From Candidatus Roizmanbacteria bacterium CG_4_9_14_0_2_um_filter_39_13 (lineage in GTDB: Bacteria; Patescibacteriota; Microgenomatia; UBA1406; GWC2-37-13), in contig PFSC01000089.1 of NCBI GenBank assembly GCA_002788865.1, positions 1 to 8,768 of the forward strand: 8,768 nt of DNA, read 5' to 3'. The stretch's first letter is position 1. Each line of letters begins with the position of its first letter. The notes under the pieces are model-generated. The model was not told the DNA's origin. It worked only from the letters and a program-made list of their open reading frames with translations, and did not search any database. Made by a program: the position numbers and the translations under genes. Below are positions 5,803-8,768 of this stretch, in pieces.

Positions 5803-6343
5803 AAATTTGGGCGTCTTGTGCTTTGGATTCCAAACAAATATAATGATTAGGTTACCAAATAATGATCGTATGCTTACTTCAGCATTCAAAAAGCTTGTCG
5901 GGTTCTCTACAGAATTTGATAGCTATACACTACTCCGACTTCAGGCCAAGTCATACCGTTTGATAAAGAATTCTGTTTCGGAGGTTTTGAGCAAGAACAA
6001 GCTTTCTGTCCTTGATTGGAGTTTGATTGGAATATTGTATAAAAAACCTGAAGGGAGTAGATTTGTAGAAATATCAACCATAATGGGTGTAGAGCCACCT
6101 TTCGTTACAGAACTTGTTACTATTTTGAAAAAAAAGGGATTTGTGAAAATAGAGGATGACCCTGAAGATAAACGCGCAAAATGCGTGCTACTGACAAAAA
6201 AAAGTACAGAATTGATTCCCCTTGTTGAAAACAATATCAAAGAAAGCCTTTCGCCACTTCTTGAGGATATTTCATCCTCTGAGTTTCGAGGCTATCAAAC
6301 CACCATGGAAAAACTCCTTCATAACCTTCATAAAAAGAAGTAG
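5792..6343 (+). CDS. MarR-family winged-helix transcriptional regulator
   Basis: 183 residues from ATG 5792. Residues 41-70 form the N-terminal dimerisation helix. About 72-118 is the helix-turn-helix, with FVEISTIMGVEPPFVTELV (91-109) as helices 3-4 and ILKKKGFVKI leading into the wing. The wing carries the family-typical DPEDKRAK (123-130), and LLTKKSTELIPLVE begins the C-terminal dimerisation helices, which run to 180. MarR proteins are dimeric repressors that often respond to small phenolics, oxidants or drugs; the ligand cannot be read here. The first 17 residues are hydrophobic, unlike a MarR N-terminus, and neither later ATG (5843, residue 18; 5870, residue 27) has a good Shine-Dalgarno, so the start is uncertain. 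A short TTTGG-ATT-CCAAA dyad (5822-5834) lies before ATG 5843. The gene ends 9 bp from the convergent signal peptidase gene. Confidence 0.9.
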   Translation: MCILNLGVLCFGFQTNIMIRLPNNDRMLTSAFKKLVGFSTEFDSYTLLRLQAKSYRLIKNSVSEVLSKNKLSVLDWSLIGILYKKPEGSRFVEISTIMGVEPPFVTELVTILKKKGFVKIEDDPEDKRAKCVLLTKKSTELIPLVENNIKESLSPLLEDISSSEFRGYQTTMEKLLHNLHKKK

Positions 6344-6352
6344 TATATTGCT

Positions 6353-7714
6353 TTACTTATTTAGCTTATCTGCAATTGCATTCTGTTCTTGTGAAAGCTG
6401 AATGTCATTTTTAATCCATTGATTCTGCTCTTCTGTCAACCATTTGTTGGCTTCCATTTGATTGATTATTTTCTCAAATCGGGAAATTCGGATCGCGATA
6501 ATTTCATTTATACGATCAACATCTGATTTGTGCTCTTGATAAAACTCTTCAAAGCTTTCCAAACGTTGCCATCCTGGTTGTACATCTTGCATCTTGGAAA
6601 CTGCATCCTTGAAGTTTTGAATCTCTCCTGCGCCATAATTTGGAGGAATATATCCAGCAAGGTGCTGCACGACAACTTGTACTGGGCATTCGTTTAGCTC
6701 TCCAACAAAAGTACTAACTCCAATCTCATCATAATCTTCATTCAATAAAAATTCTCGCGCGCCAGGTTGCACTAGAAATGCATCGAAGAGCTCCTTCGCG
6801 TCATAATACCCAAGCATAGGAAACTCTCCATACACAATATTTGAGTAGCCGGCATCACTCATGGCACGCTTCATGGTGTACCCGCTTTTTATTGCTTTTG
6901 AGTCAAACTCGTCAAACTCAAGCATTTTTTCAGCGCGTAGATGAGCTGATTTTTCTAGCTTTGGTTGGTACTGGAGTTTGTTTAAATTTTGCTTTATTCG
7001 CTCATTATTAAGTAACTGAATGAAAAGTTTTGTATCAAATAGCGACTCATGTTCTGTGTCAAAATCATGACTTGGATCTCTCCAGTTTTTGCCGAACCGA
7101 TCAGTCTGTTTCTCGAAAGGAATATAGAATAATATATCTGCTATGGAAACCAGACCGATCTGGCGAGAATCCATACTAATTTTCCGATTATCACCCAAGA
7201 CAAATACCTTGCCTTTTTCTACTTTGATCGATCGACAATCTTGTATCTCTGTTCCTCCAAATGTCGAACGTGGCTTGAGTGTATACTTTTCTGGTGTTTT
7301 TTGTCCATTCACATACACCAATCCATCCTTGATTTCAACAGCATCTCCTTCTATTGCAATGACGCGCTTCACGAATCCAGTCGATTCTTTATTTTGTTCT
7401 TTCAGCTCCTTGTGTGTTCTCTCATTTTCAAACACAACAATGTCACCTTTTTGAACCGATTGAGGAAGAACTTTTTCTAGTATTTCATTCTGATAATATC
7501 GTTGGAATCCAACGTACCCCTCTTCGGGGAGGGTAGGGAGCATTGACGCTCCAGTCACAGGGACATTGACTGTAAGGATCCCAACTGTTTGAAGCACATA
7601 CCACCCGCCGATGATAATTCCTGTAAGAAGCGATACTCGGATAACAAAAAAAATGATACGGAATGGCCAGGCGACCACAATCTCAAATATGGATTTCTTG
7701 TTCTTTTTTGGCAT
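6353..7714 (-). CDS. lepB: Type I signal peptidase fused to a C-terminal CAP/SCP-like domain
   Basis: 453 residues, far longer than a one-TM signal peptidase. Residues 1-10 are basic and about 14-45 are one or two hydrophobic segments. The catalytic domain (about 50-200) has Ser57 (GASMLPT, nucleophile), Lys116 (FVKRVIAIEGD, general base) and the box E motif GDNRKISMDSRQIG (174-187), so it should cleave signal peptides outside the membrane. After a short linker, residues about 226-355 resemble a CAP (YkwD/SCP-like) domain: LLNNERIKQNLNKLQYQPKL, HLRAEKM, YSNIVYGEF, YDEIGVS and VQVVVQHLAGY align with the usual CAP order. The two canonical CAP His positions appear replaced (FDSK where FSH is usual; PGAREFLL where GHRxNIL is usual), so this domain may bind rather than catalyse. 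Residues 385-453 are charged and helical, possibly coiled coil. No nearby gene names its substrates. Confidence 0.88.
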   Translation of the reverse strand: MPKKNKKSIFEIVVAWPFRIIFFVIRVSLLTGIIIGGWYVLQTVGILTVNVPVTGASMLPTLPEEGYVGFQRYYQNEILEKVLPQSVQKGDIVVFENERTHKELKEQNKESTGFVKRVIAIEGDAVEIKDGLVYVNGQKTPEKYTLKPRSTFGGTEIQDCRSIKVEKGKVFVLGDNRKISMDSRQIGLVSIADILFYIPFEKQTDRFGKNWRDPSHDFDTEHESLFDTKLFIQLLNNERIKQNLNKLQYQPKLEKSAHLRAEKMLEFDEFDSKAIKSGYTMKRAMSDAGYSNIVYGEFPMLGYYDAKELFDAFLVQPGAREFLLNEDYDEIGVSTFVGELNECPVQVVVQHLAGYIPPNYGAGEIQNFKDAVSKMQDVQPGWQRLESFEEFYQEHKSDVDRINEIIAIRISRFEKIINQMEANKWLTEEQNQWIKNDIQLSQEQNAIADKLNK

Positions 7715-7722
7715 GGAATGAA

Positions 7723-7736
7723 AGTTAACACTAACT
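7723..7736. promoter_or_regulatory. Small dyad at the signal peptidase gene transcript start
   Basis: AGTTA-ACAC-TAACT is a perfect 5-bp inverted repeat with a 4-bp centre, immediately downstream of the predicted +1. It could be an operator or a weak leader hairpin. Short arms in AT-rich DNA make chance a real possibility. Confidence 0.25.
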
Positions 7737-7743
7737 CAATATA

Positions 7744-7752
7744 AGTATAGCA
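7744..7752 (-). promoter_or_regulatory. Extended -10 promoter of the signal peptidase-CAP gene
   Basis: The minus strand reads TGCTATACT (7752 to 7744), an extended -10. Predicted +1 is near 7737, leaving a leader of about 23 nt without a Shine-Dalgarno before ATG 7714. Confidence 0.5.
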
Positions 7753-7795
7753 TCCGAGGGAATGACTACAAACAATCAGGTTACTGGCATAGTAT

Positions 7796-7801
7796 TATAA
7801 G
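7796..7801 (+). promoter_or_regulatory. Putative -10 box of the acyltransferase gene
   Basis: TATAAG (five of six matches) ends five bases before ATG 7807, again predicting a leaderless or near-leaderless message. GAGA at 7801-7804 could alternatively be a weak Shine-Dalgarno. No good -35 is seen. Confidence 0.35.
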
Positions 7802-7806
7802 AGAAT

Positions 7807-8768
7807 ATGGTCAAGGTTCGAAATACAACTATTGATTTTTTGCGAGGATTGGCAGTAATACTCATGATTCTCATTCATGCTACTGCATATTTTCTCGACC
7901 AACCTACTGTACGACTTATGTGGGATTGCGCCCACTTTGCCGTTCCTCTTTTTGTTTTTTGCTCAGTTTATATCGCGTTCCAAAAGAACAATTCAAAACT
8001 TCCATCAGTTTCACGTGTTTTCATGCGATTGAAACGATTAGTAATTCCATATTATATTTTCACCACAATACTTTTACTTGTGTTTGAGTTTGTTTTGGGA
8101 ACCTCGATAACTATTCAATCGGCGACAAAATGGTACCTTTTTGGAACGGGAAGAGATATTGGATGGCTGGTGGTATTGTTTGTTTATTTTATTTTTCTTG
8201 TTCCAATTATCATTAAGGCATCCAAGCATGATAGTTTGTGGAAATTTTTGCATCGAACCATTTGGATTACGGCATTTTTATTTATTTATGCGCCACATCT
8301 CGAATCCTTTCGCCTCATTATGTGGCTGCCGTGGTCTGCATTTCTCATATTTGCTTTTTGGTTTGTAAAAAATGAAAAAAAATGGTGGTTTCCGATATAT
8401 GCGATCACATTGTCTCTGATAGCATTTTTTGTTTCACGAAGTATTCTTCTTGAGATTGGACACACATTGGTATTTACCGAAAATAAATATCCACCAAATC
8501 TATACTATCTTTCGTATGGAATACTCTCGACAACTCTTATATACTACTTTCACCGCTTTCTGATAGAGCATAACCTTTTTGCACATTGGTTGCAAAAGAT
8601 ATTTGATTTTTTTAGTCGCCATTCATACTCACTATTCTTTATTCATTTTCTATTTGTATATATATTGAAAGAGTGGATGGATTATCGAGAGATTGGGGCA
8701 TGGGGATTTTTTGGAGCGATTCTCTTTCTGTCGACGCTCACACAAATTGGAATAAACCAACTCGCTCA
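7807..8768 (+). CDS. Acyltransferase-3 family membrane protein, 3' end beyond the window
   Basis: Open from ATG 7807 to the window edge (320 codons plus two bases), so it is a partial gene. The translation is strongly hydrophobic with about nine or ten membrane segments. The N-terminus IDFLRGLAVILMILIHATAY (9-28) is the acyltransferase-3 (OafA/WecH-like) signature, with Arg13 and His24 at the conserved positions. Basic cytoplasmic loops follow segment two (RVFMRLKRLVIPYY, 70-83), and RHSYSLFFIHFLFV (271-284) is the typical penultimate-helix motif. Members transfer acetyl or other acyl groups onto cell-surface sugars, lipids or small molecules; the substrate cannot be told here. With families usually about 330-380 residues, only the last helix or so is missing. 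It is divergent from the signal peptidase gene, with 92 bp between them. Confidence 0.9.
   Translation, partial: MVKVRNTTIDFLRGLAVILMILIHATAYFLDQPTVRLMWDCAHFAVPLFVFCSVYIAFQKNNSKLPSVSRVFMRLKRLVIPYYIFTTILLLVFEFVLGTSITIQSATKWYLFGTGRDIGWLVVLFVYFIFLVPIIIKASKHDSLWKFLHRTIWITAFLFIYAPHLESFRLIMWLPWSAFLIFAFWFVKNEKKWWFPIYAITLSLIAFFVSRSILLEIGHTLVFTENKYPPNLYYLSYGILSTTLIYYFHRFLIEHNLFAHWLQKIFDFFSRHSYSLFFIHFLFVYILKEWMDYREIGAWGFFGAILFLSTLTQIGINQLA

Overview
The window reads as a compact, moderately AT-rich bacterial chromosome segment, most likely from the Patescibacteria/CPR (Microgenomates-like). This placement is inferred from gene style: small membrane-anchored proteins with PTNTP-type linkers, a short two-TM hypothetical protein with an acidic tail, a standalone class II ribonucleotide reductase with NrdR, and very tight packing. 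No rRNA or ribosomal-protein marker is present to confirm it. The standard genetic code fits every gene. No tRNA, rRNA, CRISPR array, insertion sequence or phage gene was seen.

Layout. (1) 57-1079 (+): secreted or membrane-anchored Cys-rich protein with a Pro/Thr/Asn linker. (2) 1076-3493 (-): nrdJ, adenosylcobalamin-dependent ribonucleotide reductase. (3) 3548-3606: a three-hairpin palindromic repeat in the nrdR-nrdJ spacer. (4) 3624-4070 (-): nrdR, the repressor of ribonucleotide reductase genes, with a matching NrdR box just upstream (4096-4111). nrdR and nrdJ probably form one autoregulated operon for dNTP synthesis. (5) 4071-4501: a 431-bp gap holding the nrdR control region but no gene I can support. 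(6) 4502-5122 (+): a PIN-domain protein that matches HARP, the protein-only minimal RNase P first characterised in Aquifex (older name: RNA ligase partner protein). (7) 5043-5735 (-): membrane protein with a possible PH-like domain, whose 3' end overlaps the HARP gene by 80 bp. (8) 5792-6343 (+): MarR-family regulator, divergent from (7) across a palindrome. (9) 6353-7714 (-): type I signal peptidase fused to a C-terminal CAP/SCP-like domain with degenerate active-site residues. (10) 7807 to the window end (+): acyltransferase-3 membrane protein, cut by the window edge.

Two architectural themes stand out. All three convergent gene pairs abut or overlap (4-bp overlap, 80-bp overlap, 9-bp gap) with no room for intrinsic terminators. 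Several first-in-transcript genes have a sigma70-like -10 box ending only 5-6 nt before the ATG, which predicts leaderless mRNAs. The one clearly operon-internal gene, nrdJ, instead has a strong Shine-Dalgarno sequence. The HARP gene and the signal peptidase-CAP fusion are the most interesting single genes.
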